DNA of 64,000 nucleotides from JAUXFK01 sp034189035 (GTDB lineage: Bacteria > Desulfobacterota > UBA8473): assembly GCA_034189035.1 (NCBI GenBank), contig JAXHVA010000007.1, positions 17,609 through 81,608 on the forward strand. Direction: 5' to 3'. The notes beneath the pieces were generated by a model. That model saw only the letters and a program-made list of their open reading frames with translations. It was not told where the DNA came from and made no database searches. Shown piece by piece: positions 17,489 through 26,593 of this stretch (position 1 is its first letter; each line of letters opens with the position of its first letter). Both the position numbers and the translations under genes were made by a program.

Positions 17489-18232
17489 ATGGAACTTAAA
17501 AGTCTAATTATCGGTTTAATCTTTACCATTGGTGTATTTGCATTCAAGAACGGTGTGGGCCTGTACTATTTCCTTTCACGGGAAACAAGATTAAAGTTCA
17601 GACTGCTATTTTTCCTTATTTACAGTGCTATTTATCTCTTTATTTTTATGATTTCATCTTTAATTTTACAAAAAATAGATATAATAAACTATTTTGAATC
17701 TATTCAGACTTTTTTTAAGTCAGGTATGTTCATACATATGATTATGGCTTCTTTGCTTCTTATTTGGGGAGTTATTCTTGTCAAAAGACAAAAAATCAAA
17801 AAACATATAACACATGCATGGCTTTTAATGGTCATCCCATGCCCTGTTTGCATTACAGTCATTTTTTTTAGTGCAAGTTTTCTTATCGCCTTCTTTCCTG
17901 ATTCCGTCAAGTTGGCCGTTTTATCCACTTATGCTGGATTTATTATCATTAACATTGTTGCCATGCTCATAATGAGTTTATGGAAAGCCCTATCTGACTC
18001 AACACCTGAGGCGATTCTTGGCTCCCTCATGCTGACGATTTCAATCTATTTCTTTCTTTCCGTCATTATTATGCCGCAATTTTCAGATCTGGATAAAATA
18101 TACCGGTTAGCAACATACAAAAGTGAACACAACCCTATTACTGCTCATCAATTTACTCTATACCTAATAGTTATTATCGGCTCAATTTTATCTGGTTTCT
18201 TTTCAATGAAACGAAAAATAAGGAGGAACTAA
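17489..18232 (+). CDS. DUF2162-like polytopic membrane protein (HmuT-like position)
   Basis: A 247-residue membrane protein with about six to seven hydrophobic segments and a basic C-terminal tail. It resembles the DUF2162 family of predicted transporters known from methanogens, which also sit beside CobN, TolQ-like and DUF2149 genes. A PCPVC motif lies in the third to fourth segment, with two Cys that could bind a metal. AGGAGA lies 8-13 bases upstream of the ATG. It is 53 bp after the CobN-like gene and 1 bp before the TolQ-like gene, so all belong to one operon. I infer a channel or metal-transfer role in the chelatase complex; there is no direct evidence. Confidence 0.65.
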   Translation: MELKSLIIGLIFTIGVFAFKNGVGLYYFLSRETRLKFRLLFFLIYSAIYLFIFMISSLILQKIDIINYFESIQTFFKSGMFIHMIMASLLLIWGVILVKRQKIKKHITHAWLLMVIPCPVCITVIFFSASFLIAFFPDSVKLAVLSTYAGFIIINIVAMLIMSLWKALSDSTPEAILGSLMLTISIYFFLSVIIMPQFSDLDKIYRLATYKSEHNPITAHQFTLYLIVIIGSILSGFFSMKRKIRRN

Positions 18233-18233
18233 A

Positions 18234-18839
18234 TTGGACATCGGTGCACTTTTAAAGACATTTATTTACATTATCGCTTCTTCTCTTTTATATCCTGTTT
18301 TATTTCTCCTTGTCATGCTGACATTATTTATACTGATTTATTCCGGCAGTTTTTTTGCCGAGTGGTTTGAAAGGGTCAGATTAAAAGATTATGCCTCTGA
18401 AGATCTTCCGGATATTATAAAAGAAGGAAGATACATAAGTGTTTTGTCTCACAGGGTCAATAAGTATATTAATAATCTTAAAGCATTTATTGAGAGGAGT
18501 AATCAAACATCCGAGATTGAGATTGAAAACTATATACAGGATAATATATTAAAGATATGGAAATCTATTGATTGGTTGAGTATGCTTGTCAGGATTGCCC
18601 CAGCCCTTGGTCTCATCGGAACACTCATCCCTATGGGAACTGGTCTGGCAGCCCTTGGACAGGGAGATATGACCAAGCTTTCTTCAGATCTGGTAATAGC
18701 ATTTACGACAACGGTAGTTGGCCTTACCCTGGGGATAATCTCATCTTTCTTCTATACAGTGAAACGAAGATGGGCGGAAGAAGATATAAAAAATATAGAA
18801 CTGGCTACAGAGATTTTAGCCGGGGATTCGGTTAAATAG
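18234..18839 (+). CDS. MotA/TolQ/ExbB-type proton channel protein
   Basis: A 201-residue member of the TolQ/ExbB family, which forms proton-driven motors in the inner membrane. It has an N-terminal membrane segment (about 13-37), a cytoplasmic domain, and two C-terminal segments. These contain the family signature APALGLIGTLIPMGTGLAAL and the AFTTTVVGLTLGIISS segment with its conserved Thr residues. The start is a TTG at 18234, fixed by AGGAGG at 18221-18226 and by the stop of the preceding gene two bases upstream. No ordinary ExbD follows. The next gene encodes a DUF2149-like protein that may fill that role. The context implies it powers the CobN-like chelatase rather than TonB. Confidence 0.85.
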   Translation: MDIGALLKTFIYIIASSLLYPVLFLLVMLTLFILIYSGSFFAEWFERVRLKDYASEDLPDIIKEGRYISVLSHRVNKYINNLKAFIERSNQTSEIEIENYIQDNILKIWKSIDWLSMLVRIAPALGLIGTLIPMGTGLAALGQGDMTKLSSDLVIAFTTTVVGLTLGIISSFFYTVKRRWAEEDIKNIELATEILAGDSVK

Positions 18840-18887
18840 CTGTTGAATGGTTAAGTAGTTGAGCTGCTGGGATAAGGAACCTCTCTT

Positions 18888-19244
18888 ATGAAATATTTTA
18901 AAAGAAGAAGGAGCTCTATTCGTAATAAAGAGTTCGGAAACCAAGCTTTCAGCGATAATGATCCTATGACAGGGGTGGCCAACCTCTTCGACATCGGACT
19001 TGTCTTTATCGTGGGCCTGATCATTACTCTTTTTTTCGCATATCACCTTCAAGATCTTTTTTCTGAGAAATCAGAATTCACCATTATGAAGAAGGATGAA
19101 AGCGGGCAGATGGAGGTCATCACAAAGAAAGGCAAAGAGATAAAGTCTATCAAAGTAACGAAAGAGAAGGCTCAAGGCAAAGGAGAAAGGTTGGGGATCG
19201 CATACCGTTTAGAAGATGGAACAATGGTCTATGTGCCGGAGTAG
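18888..19244 (+). CDS. DUF2149-like small membrane protein, possible ExbD/TolR analogue
   Basis: A 118-residue protein with one membrane segment (about 33-54) after a very basic N-terminus (KRRRSSIRNK), which should stay in the cytoplasm, and a small periplasmic domain of about 60 residues. The start of the membrane segment reads NLFDIGLVFIVG, with Asp35. This matches the position and setting of the essential Asp in ExbD/TolR (usually in LIDVVLVLL). It follows the TolQ/ExbB-like gene by 48 bp. DUF2149 genes accompany CobN and TolQ-like genes in methanogens, so I take it as part of the same motor. The Asp comparison is mine and is inference. Confidence 0.72.
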   Translation: MKYFKRRRSSIRNKEFGNQAFSDNDPMTGVANLFDIGLVFIVGLIITLFFAYHLQDLFSEKSEFTIMKKDESGQMEVITKKGKEIKSIKVTKEKAQGKGERLGIAYRLEDGTMVYVPE

Positions 19245-19428
19245 AGCAACTCTTTTCGCAATTGACTATAGGACCACTACAAAAGAGGGTCTTGCAGTAA
19301 GTAAAGAATCTAAAATAGGTAATTCTTAGTCCGATATCTTGATAGGATGTGACTCGATGTATGTTGATCTGAGGGGAACGGCTACAGATGAAAAAAAATA
19401 TACTATTATGTAAAGAAAGGTAAAAGAT

Positions 19429-21456
19429 ATGAAACTCTATAAAAGAACCAATTGTATGGCATTCCAAATATTGTTCATAGCCCTGTTTGTCTTAATCTAC
19501 AGGATTCCGCTTGTGTTTTCTTATCCGGTAGAGTTTACCGATTCTATGGGAAACCATACTATTATCACTCAAAGTCCTATACGTGTCGTCTCCCTGGTGC
19601 CCTCTGTAACCGAGATTATATTCAAGCTTGGCGCAGAGAACACACTCACTGGAATCACCTACCACAGTAGCAAACTTTCATTCCGGGCAGAGAATAAACA
19701 GATTGTCGGTGGCTTCTTTTCTCCTTCATTGGAAAAGATAGAAGAGATAGATCATGAGATCATCTTTGTATCGAAATTACACAAGGAGGTGATGGAAAGA
19801 TTTGACGATGGAAAATGTCAACTGATCAACCTTGAAACTGAGTCCATAGCCGACAGTTACAAGAATATCCTTTTGTTGGGAAGGATATTTGATAAAAAAG
19901 ACAATGCACATCGGATTGTTGCTACTATAAAAGGTGAAATTGAGGTTGTCTTAAAAAAGGTATCAAAAATCCCTCTTTCAAATCGGAAACGTGTTGTGCG
20001 GGTTATGGGGTATAATCCGATATTGGTTCCTGGGGACGATTCATTCCAGAATGAGATGATCAGGATTGCAGGCGGTATTCCACCGGTGCTTAACAAGAAA
20101 GGTAATATAGTACACATTACAAAAGAGGAATGGATGCGCTTCAATCCACAGGTCATCTATTGGTGCGGTAAAAACAGTACAATAGAAAAAAAATTCTCGG
20201 ATCGACCTGGTGTGAGGGATGTGGACGCAGTGAGGGATAGCCAAATATTTTCTTTTCCCTGTGACCTTACCTGTAGAGCAGCAACAAATACCGGTTATTT
20301 TATCTCATGGCTCTCATCAAGAATATACAGTGATGAGTTCATAAAAGAAGGGGCGCTGGTTTTGGAAGAAAAGACTGCCGGTTCACGAAGGATCAAAATT
20401 GACCTCGATTACATAAAGGATGCCCGTATCTTATACAGCACTATCTATGATTTTTTAAACAAGACCCTGATCGTCGATTTTAAGATGCCCTTATCCATAG
20501 TTTCAACGCTTGAGGGAGGGCGTAAAGCTATAGAATCGGTTGGTAACCACTACAGCTCTCCTCCCTGCTGGGCGATCGGACATAAACTCGGTTTAGAAGA
20601 GATAAGATCAAAGGTCTATAAAGTTATAGGTAGATCAAAAGACAAGGCCAGCTTTCTTTTTACCGGTGCTGATATGGATAATCTGACCATCAAAAAAGAA
20701 TCGTTTAAGGAGATGGGGGTCTATGCTTTGGTAACGGCCGGCGTTGAATCAAATGCTGTCAGGATGTCAAGAGACGAGGGGAGGTTCTATGAACCGGGCA
20801 CCATCAATATCATCATTTTGCCAAACATGAAGCTCACTCCACGAAGCATGACCAGGGCTATTATCTCCGCTACCGAGGCTAAAACTGCGGCCATTATGGA
20901 TATGGATATAAGGAGTACTTATACGTCTACAGTTCATCAGGCCACAGGAACCGGAACAGATAATATTATCGTAGTGCAGGGAACAGGCGTTGAAATTGAC
21001 AATACCGGAGGCCATTCAAAGATGGGTGAACTGATTGCAAAAGCAGTTTATGCGGGTGTAAAAGAGGCAATTTTCAAACAAAACGGTCTCATAACCGAAC
21101 GGAATGTATTTCAACGTCTAACAGAAAGAGGAGTCGGGATTTTTGACCTAGTGTCTCAAGTGAACTGTGAGTGCAAAGAAAAGAGGAGTAGCCTTGTGAG
21201 TGGACTCGAAGATGTCCTCCTCGATTCCCGCTATGCATCCTTTCTTGAATCCGCTATGGTATTGAGTGATGACTATGAAAAAGGTCTGGTTGAAGACCTT
21301 TCCTCATATGAGCTGTGGTGTAAGATGATTGCCCAGGACATAGCAGGAAAGAGAGTTGATGAAATAATGGATCTTGTCGAGATGAATGATATTCCGTCTG
21401 TCTTAAAAATGGCCTTCAATGCAATATTAAACGGTGTCTACCATGAAATGAGATGA
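19429..21456 (+). CDS. Secreted BtuF-CbiZ fusion protein (copy 2)
   Basis: A 675-residue paralogue of the protein at 11396-13414. A signal peptide covers about residues 1-31 (positive start, hydrophobic core, VFSYP). The BtuF-type domain shows VVSLVPSVTEIIFKLGAENT, DDSFQNEMIRIAGG and FPCDLTCRAATNTGYF. The CbiZ-type domain has FTGADMDNLTI, ALVTAGVESNAVRMS, GTINIIILPN, SATEAKTAAIMDMDIRS and ATGTGTDNIIVVQG from residue 505. All CbiZ signature segments are kept, so both copies look functional. It is separated by 184 bp from the DUF2149-like gene and by 6 bp from a second CobN-like gene. This repeats the fusion-then-CobN order of copy 1. Confidence 0.87.
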   Translation: MKLYKRTNCMAFQILFIALFVLIYRIPLVFSYPVEFTDSMGNHTIITQSPIRVVSLVPSVTEIIFKLGAENTLTGITYHSSKLSFRAENKQIVGGFFSPSLEKIEEIDHEIIFVSKLHKEVMERFDDGKCQLINLETESIADSYKNILLLGRIFDKKDNAHRIVATIKGEIEVVLKKVSKIPLSNRKRVVRVMGYNPILVPGDDSFQNEMIRIAGGIPPVLNKKGNIVHITKEEWMRFNPQVIYWCGKNSTIEKKFSDRPGVRDVDAVRDSQIFSFPCDLTCRAATNTGYFISWLSSRIYSDEFIKEGALVLEEKTAGSRRIKIDLDYIKDARILYSTIYDFLNKTLIVDFKMPLSIVSTLEGGRKAIESVGNHYSSPPCWAIGHKLGLEEIRSKVYKVIGRSKDKASFLFTGADMDNLTIKKESFKEMGVYALVTAGVESNAVRMSRDEGRFYEPGTINIIILPNMKLTPRSMTRAIISATEAKTAAIMDMDIRSTYTSTVHQATGTGTDNIIVVQGTGVEIDNTGGHSKMGELIAKAVYAGVKEAIFKQNGLITERNVFQRLTERGVGIFDLVSQVNCECKEKRSSLVSGLEDVLLDSRYASFLESAMVLSDDYEKGLVEDLSSYELWCKMIAQDIAGKRVDEIMDLVEMNDIPSVLKMAFNAILNGVYHEMR

Positions 21457-21462
21457 GTCTGT

Positions 21463-24400
21463 ATGAATAGATCCTTCGTCGAAATAACAACAGTAATCTT
21501 TATGACTTTTTTGATCCTTCCCTCGATTACTATAGGCCAAAACATATCCTTTCTGACCATCGACAGTGACAGCTATCTTGTAAACAGGGCGTTTAAGGAA
21601 CTTGACCTGCCTGAAGACATCAAAGTCAAGTTCTTCACTTACACAGATATAAAGAGGGAGAAATCGGCCAGGGATTTCATTGCGGCATCAAGGGTCATCA
21701 TCGTTGATATCATGATGAGTGAACTCTGCGAATATTTGATAGAGAACGAAGAGATAAGGAAAAAACGTGTATATGCCCTTCGTGGTTCCCGGGATGATGA
21801 AGGTCTGAAAAAAGAGGGGTTTATATTTGATTCTGATATTGCGGAATATTTTAAAAACCTCTCTGTAAAGAATATTAAAAATTTCATCTGCAAAGTGGCG
21901 AACAGGGAGATTGCCCCCTCCATCACATATCAGGACGTTGAGAAACTCCCTGAAATCGGAATCTATCATAGAGAGGCAGAGCAACTCTTTACAGATTATG
22001 TTGAGTACATCCGGTGGTATGCGGACAGGAAAGGATATGATGAAAAAAAGCCGTGGCTGGCAATGATGCTTTTTCCCTCCATCCTCATTGAAGGCCAATC
22101 ATTTGCAATCGATTATTGTATAAAGCGGTTTGAAGATGGGGGGTTCAATGTTCTGCCTTGCTTTGGCAGGGATTATAATGTGATCACATCGATTTTGATG
22201 GACAAGGGGAGGAAATCAAGAGTCGATCTCGTCTTGGCCTTCTCTTTGAAGTTCTATTCTGCCTTAAATGATCAGCTCCGGCATGCCTTGATGGATCTTG
22301 ATGTCCCGGTCTTCGATGCGATTAACCTTTACTCCAATACGATTGATGAATGGCGCAAGAGTCCCATCGGCATACCCACCATGGATGTAGTCTGGACAAT
22401 AGCAAACCCGGAAGTATCCGGTCTGATCGAGCCTGGTCCCCTCTCGGGAAAGGTGGAGATATCCGACAGGGAATCCGGCAGGAGCCTTTTTGTTATCAGA
22501 CCCGTTAAAGAAAACATCGAACTTATCATTCCCAGATTGAAGATGTGGGTTCAGCTGAAGAAAAAAGAAAATAAGAACAAAAAAGTGGCGATTCTTTACT
22601 ACAACCATAGCCAGGGAAGGCAGAATGTGGGTGCGAGTTATCTGAATGTCTTTAAGAGTCTTGAGCTTATCTTGAAACGTATGAGAAAAGAAGAGTATCA
22701 TATCAAGAAGGATCATACACTGAACGAAGGTTATATAAAGGACCTTGTCTTGAAGTACGGCAGGAATATCGGAAGCTGGGCTCCCGGAGAACTGGATAAG
22801 ATGTTGAAGAATAAGTCTATTGTCCGCCTCCCGATTGAGAGATACAAGGAGTGGTTTGTCGGGCTGCCGGATGATTTCAAAAGAGGTGTCCTCAATCAAT
22901 GGGGAGCAGTGGAAGACTTCGCAATAATGATCAAAGATCGTCAGTTTATCATCCCGGCGATTTTACTTGGACATGTCCTTATTATGCCTGAACCTGCCCG
23001 TGGTTGGAGCGACGATCCCATGAAGCTGTACCATGATCCCACGCTCTATCCCCATCATCAATATATAGCAGCTTACCTGTGGTTGAAACATGTCTTTCAT
23101 GCTGATGCACTGATACATTTAGGAACTCATGCCACACATGAGTGGCTGCCTGGAAAACAGACGGGGCTCTCTCCTTCCTGCCCACCTGAAGTGCTGATTA
23201 CAAATATACCGAATATCTACCCTTATATCGTGGATGATGTGGGTGAAGGCGTCCAGGCGAAAAGAAGAGGAAGGGGCGTCGTTATCGATCACCTGACTCC
23301 TGCGGTTAGAGAAGGAGGGCTTTATCATGAGTATGCCATACTCTACGATATGATCAGCAGTTACAACCGGTCTGTTTCTCTCGGGAGTATGGTAGTACAG
23401 GGAAAGCTGGGAGAAATAGAAGAACTGATCGCAAAGATCGGACTGAACAAAGATATCGATATAAAGGTTTTGAATGAAGATGCCTTGGAGAGGATAGAGC
23501 ATTACTTACTCGAACTGAGAGAAAACCTCATGCCCTATGGTATGCATACTTTTGGTGTGTCACCATTGGGGGAGGCATTCAAAGAAACTTATGAGGTTAT
23601 CATAAAGAGAAACTCCGATGCCAGAGAAGATGAAGTAAAAAAGGGCCTTTTGAGTTCGGGGCCAAGAGAGATCGATCATCTCATTAAGGCCTTGAATGGG
23701 GGCTATATCCCCTCCGGCGAAGGGAATGACCCCATAAGAAATATAGGCGCCATACCCACAGGGAAGAATTTTTTCGGCTTTGACTCCAACAAGATTCCAA
23801 CCAAAGCTGCCTGGGACCTCGGTAAAGAGGCAGCCATACAGATTATCAAAAAAGGTCTGGAAGATAAAGGAAGCTGCCCTGAAAAGGTAGCGGTTGTGCT
23901 ATGGGCAACTGAGACGATTAGAAATGAGGGAATTAACGAGAGCACTATCCTTCATCTTATGGGTTTGAGACCGAAATGGGATGAGGTCGGCCGGGTTATA
24001 GGCACAAAGGTAATACCCGGGGGAAAGCTTGGCCGCCCACGTATCGATGTCTTTATCAACCCTTCTGGCCTCTACCGGGATCTCTTTCCCAATATGCTTT
24101 TCTTTCTCGATAAGGCGGTTCAAAAGGCGGGTGCACAAAGAGATATAGAAAACCTGATCAGCAGACATAATGCGAGGATTAAGACCCGATTGATAAATTC
24201 CGGAATGGATGAAAAAAAGGCAGAGATTTTTTCTAAGATCAGGATATTTACTGAAAGACCAGGATCCTATGGAACAGGGGTCAGCGAAATGACTGGAAAT
24301 TCCGGTATCTGGGAATCCAATGAAGAGATTGTAAAGGTTTATGAGAACAGGATCGGCTATGCATTCGGCCTTGGCAAATGGGGAGAGGAGGCAAAGGATT

Positions 24401-25389
24401 TATTAAGAGAAAACCTGAAAGGTGTGGATGTGGCCATGCATTCCATATCCTCGAATATTTACGGTACCATGGACAATGACGATGTTTTTCAGTATTTGGG
24501 GGGACTTTCTCTGGCCGTAAAGAAGGAAAGAGGAGAAAGACCGGATACCCTTATCACCATGCAGAGGATACCGGACAGGATCGAAGTAGAAGGTATAACC
24601 AAGACCATAGGCCGTGAGCTTCGAACCCGTTATCTCAACCCCAAATGGATCGAGGGGATGAAAAGGGAAGACTATGCTGGAGCGAGGGAAATGGAGAAGT
24701 TTGTAGAATATATGTGGGGCTGGCAGGTGACCGCACCTTTTGCCATAAACAAGACCAAGTGGGAGCAGACATACGAGGTGTACGTCAAAGACAAATACGG
24801 GCTTGAAATAAAAGAATTCTTCAACAAGGCAAATCCCTGGGCATACCAGTCCATCACAGCTCGTATGCTAGAATCCATACGAAAAGACTATTGGAAGGCC
24901 GATAAAAATATCAGTAAGAAACTGGCCGTGGAATACGCCGTGAATGTCATTGAAAAAGGTGTGGCCTGCTGCGATCATACCTGTAATAATCCGATTCTCA
25001 ATCAGATGGTACTAAATATCATCTCCATACCCGGGGTCATGTCGCCTGAAATGGTAGAAAGGTTCAGACTTGCAATTGAACAGGCTATGGGGAAGGTTTT
25101 GACTGAGAAGGTCAAGGAGAGAATCGAACTTCAAAAGAGTTTGACGGATGGCTTTACCAAAATACCTGATCAAATAGAACAAGCGAAGCCCAGCAACGAT
25201 CCGAACGAGAAGAAAGACATCTCAAGACGGGGAGGTGAATTGGAAATGGTTGAAGGCTATAAGATGGATGAAGTCAAGACGGAAGATGAAACTACGGACA
25301 TCTCTTCCTCTGGGCTACAATGGTTTGCATCCCTATTTGTTATTATGATCATTGGCTTGGCTGTTTTGGGGGCATTCAGATACAGATGA
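21463..25389 (+). CDS. Secreted, membrane-anchored CobN-family chelatase-like protein (copy 2)
   Basis: A 1308-residue paralogue of the 13434 protein with the same plan. It has a signal peptide (about residues 1-25, ending PSITIGQ), family blocks NHSQGRQNVGASYLNVF, PEPARGWSDDPMKLYHD, HLGTHATHEWLPGK (His552, His556, His559, Glu560), DDVGEGVQAKRRGRGVVIDH, and the Cys cluster ACCDHTC with Cys1169, 1170 and 1174. It ends in one membrane segment and a basic tail (FRYR). It lacks its own channel genes and may share those at 17489-19244. Its stop overlaps the start of the second cbiK (ATGA), so a chelatase-like protein and a true cobaltochelatase are translationally coupled. Confidence 0.85.
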   Translation: MNRSFVEITTVIFMTFLILPSITIGQNISFLTIDSDSYLVNRAFKELDLPEDIKVKFFTYTDIKREKSARDFIAASRVIIVDIMMSELCEYLIENEEIRKKRVYALRGSRDDEGLKKEGFIFDSDIAEYFKNLSVKNIKNFICKVANREIAPSITYQDVEKLPEIGIYHREAEQLFTDYVEYIRWYADRKGYDEKKPWLAMMLFPSILIEGQSFAIDYCIKRFEDGGFNVLPCFGRDYNVITSILMDKGRKSRVDLVLAFSLKFYSALNDQLRHALMDLDVPVFDAINLYSNTIDEWRKSPIGIPTMDVVWTIANPEVSGLIEPGPLSGKVEISDRESGRSLFVIRPVKENIELIIPRLKMWVQLKKKENKNKKVAILYYNHSQGRQNVGASYLNVFKSLELILKRMRKEEYHIKKDHTLNEGYIKDLVLKYGRNIGSWAPGELDKMLKNKSIVRLPIERYKEWFVGLPDDFKRGVLNQWGAVEDFAIMIKDRQFIIPAILLGHVLIMPEPARGWSDDPMKLYHDPTLYPHHQYIAAYLWLKHVFHADALIHLGTHATHEWLPGKQTGLSPSCPPEVLITNIPNIYPYIVDDVGEGVQAKRRGRGVVIDHLTPAVREGGLYHEYAILYDMISSYNRSVSLGSMVVQGKLGEIEELIAKIGLNKDIDIKVLNEDALERIEHYLLELRENLMPYGMHTFGVSPLGEAFKETYEVIIKRNSDAREDEVKKGLLSSGPREIDHLIKALNGGYIPSGEGNDPIRNIGAIPTGKNFFGFDSNKIPTKAAWDLGKEAAIQIIKKGLEDKGSCPEKVAVVLWATETIRNEGINESTILHLMGLRPKWDEVGRVIGTKVIPGGKLGRPRIDVFINPSGLYRDLFPNMLFFLDKAVQKAGAQRDIENLISRHNARIKTRLINSGMDEKKAEIFSKIRIFTERPGSYGTGVSEMTGNSGIWESNEEIVKVYENRIGYAFGLGKWGEEAKDLLRENLKGVDVAMHSISSNIYGTMDNDDVFQYLGGLSLAVKKERGERPDTLITMQRIPDRIEVEGITKTIGRELRTRYLNPKWIEGMKREDYAGAREMEKFVEYMWGWQVTAPFAINKTKWEQTYEVYVKDKYGLEIKEFFNKANPWAYQSITARMLESIRKDYWKADKNISKKLAVEYAVNVIEKGVACCDHTCNNPILNQMVLNIISIPGVMSPEMVERFRLAIEQAMGKVLTEKVKERIELQKSLTDGFTKIPDQIEQAKPSNDPNEKKDISRRGGELEMVEGYKMDEVKTEDETTDISSSGLQWFASLFVIMIIGLAVLGAFRYR

Positions 25390-26171
25390 ACCGTTTTATG
25401 AAAACACCCATAGTTATGGCTGCATTTGGCACAACCACCAGGGCTATGGAAACATATTCTTTTATCGATGAAATATGCAAGGAGCGTTTTCCTGATCACG
25501 AGATCCTCTGGTCGTACTCTTCGAGGTTGGTGAAAGACTGGATAAAGTGGAGGATGAACATAGACCTGAAACACCCTTATGAGGTTCTTGCAGAATTGAG
25601 AGAAAGGGAGTATTCCTGGGCAGTGGTTCAGTCTTTTCATCTTCTTTGTGGGCATGAGTTTTACCGTCTTGTTGAGGAGGTAAAGCAGAACCCTGTAAGA
25701 ACATCGATCGGCCTTCCTCTATTGAGCAGCCCTGAGGATTATGAAGCCGTGGTGCGGGGACTTTGCAGCATGTACTCAGACATTGAAGACGAGGCTATTG
25801 TACTGGTGGGCCATGGAACGGATCACCCCATCTGGTCATCCTATATGGCACTAGATCGTATGTTTTGTGAAAGGACCGGTTCGAATATATTTGTGGGTGT
25901 GATTGAAGGATACGGATCAAAGGATAAGCTCGTTGAGAATGTTAAAAAAGCCGGATTCAAAAAAGCCCGTTTAGTCCCTTTTATGCTTGTTGCAGGCACT
26001 CATTTTCAAGAAGACCTTGCAGGGGACGATGATTCATGGAAGACCGCATTTGAACAAAATGAGATCTCAGTTGTATTCGAGAGAAGTGGGCTGGGCTTTT
26101 GCAAGGACATAGTCGAGATATTTTGCATGCATATAAAGAATGCCCTTGATGTTATTCCATACGAATTCTGA
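25386..26171 (+). CDS. cbiK: Sirohydrochlorin cobaltochelatase (CbiK, cytoplasmic type)
   Basis: A 261-residue CbiK without a signal peptide, so cytoplasmic. It would insert cobalt into sirohydrochlorin for the main pathway. The start is the ATG overlapping the stop of the CobN-like gene; a longer frame upstream lies wholly within that gene and is not credible. Family features are VMAAFGTTTRAME at the N-terminus, SFHLLCGHEF with candidate metal ligands, VLVGHGTDHP, GVIEGYGS and the C-terminal VAGTHFQEDLAGDDDSW. It is shorter and divergent from the secreted copy at 3150. The pair matches the division into cytoplasmic and periplasmic CbiK described in Desulfovibrio vulgaris. Confidence 0.87.
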   Translation: MNRFMKTPIVMAAFGTTTRAMETYSFIDEICKERFPDHEILWSYSSRLVKDWIKWRMNIDLKHPYEVLAELREREYSWAVVQSFHLLCGHEFYRLVEEVKQNPVRTSIGLPLLSSPEDYEAVVRGLCSMYSDIEDEAIVLVGHGTDHPIWSSYMALDRMFCERTGSNIFVGVIEGYGSKDKLVENVKKAGFKKARLVPFMLVAGTHFQEDLAGDDDSWKTAFEQNEISVVFERSGLGFCKDIVEIFCMHIKNALDVIPYEF

Positions 26172-26199
26172 GCCTTCTACGGATGAAAAGGAAAAGGAC

Positions 26200-26228
26200 T
26201 TGACGAAGGGAGGTGGTTCGTTTACAAA
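26200..26228 (+). promoter_or_regulatory. Predicted promoter for riboswitch 2
   Basis: TTGACG at 26200-26205 and TACAAA at 26223-26228 are separated by 17 bp. They lie between the cbiK stop and the first riboswitch bases, so transcription of the bza-cbi operon would begin just upstream of the aptamer. Confidence 0.5.
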
Positions 26229-26234
26229 TAAACC

Positions 26235-26412
26235 GATACGGTTGAACGGTGGCATGTAAAGCCATAATAGGGAAACCGGTGTGATTCCGGCGCGGACCCG
26301 CCGCTGTGATCGGGGACGAAACCCTCAGTTTGCCACTCTTCCGTCAACAAGCGGGAGGGGAAGGAGAGGGAACTAGGATGATCCGAGAGTCAGAAGACCT
26401 GCCGTTCAGTTC
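26235..26412 (+). promoter_or_regulatory. Cobalamin riboswitch 2
   Basis: Conserved elements occur in order: GGTTGAACGGTGGCATG near 26240, GGGAAACCGGTGTGATTCCGG at 26270-26290, the core GCGGACCCGCCGCTGTGA at 26292-26309, TGCCACTCTTCC at 26331-26342, GGGAAGGAGAG-type purine segment, and the B12 box GAGTCAGAAGACCTGCC at 26387-26403. It precedes bzaF, making the benzimidazole and cbi genes cobamide-responsive. About 180 nt of further leader follow before bzaF. No T-tailed terminator was found in it, so the expression platform is unclear. Confidence 0.93.
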
Positions 26413-26593
26413 GCATTTGTGGAGATGGCAAATCCTCAGATGTTATCCGCCTGGAGGTCCTTCCGATTTATTGTCGATCAAGAGATAGGATTATTTTAAA
26501 GAGTGGCAATAGGTTGTGAAGGGCAGTAATCGTTATGAGAACCTGGTTTTTCAGGACCTGAATATTGACGAATGAACGTTTGAGGAGGAAAAA

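Noticed and set aside
25320..25385. Longer N-terminus for the second cbiK
   Set aside because: These 22 codons lie wholly inside the CobN-like gene, and the ATG overlapping its stop gives the normal CbiK start.
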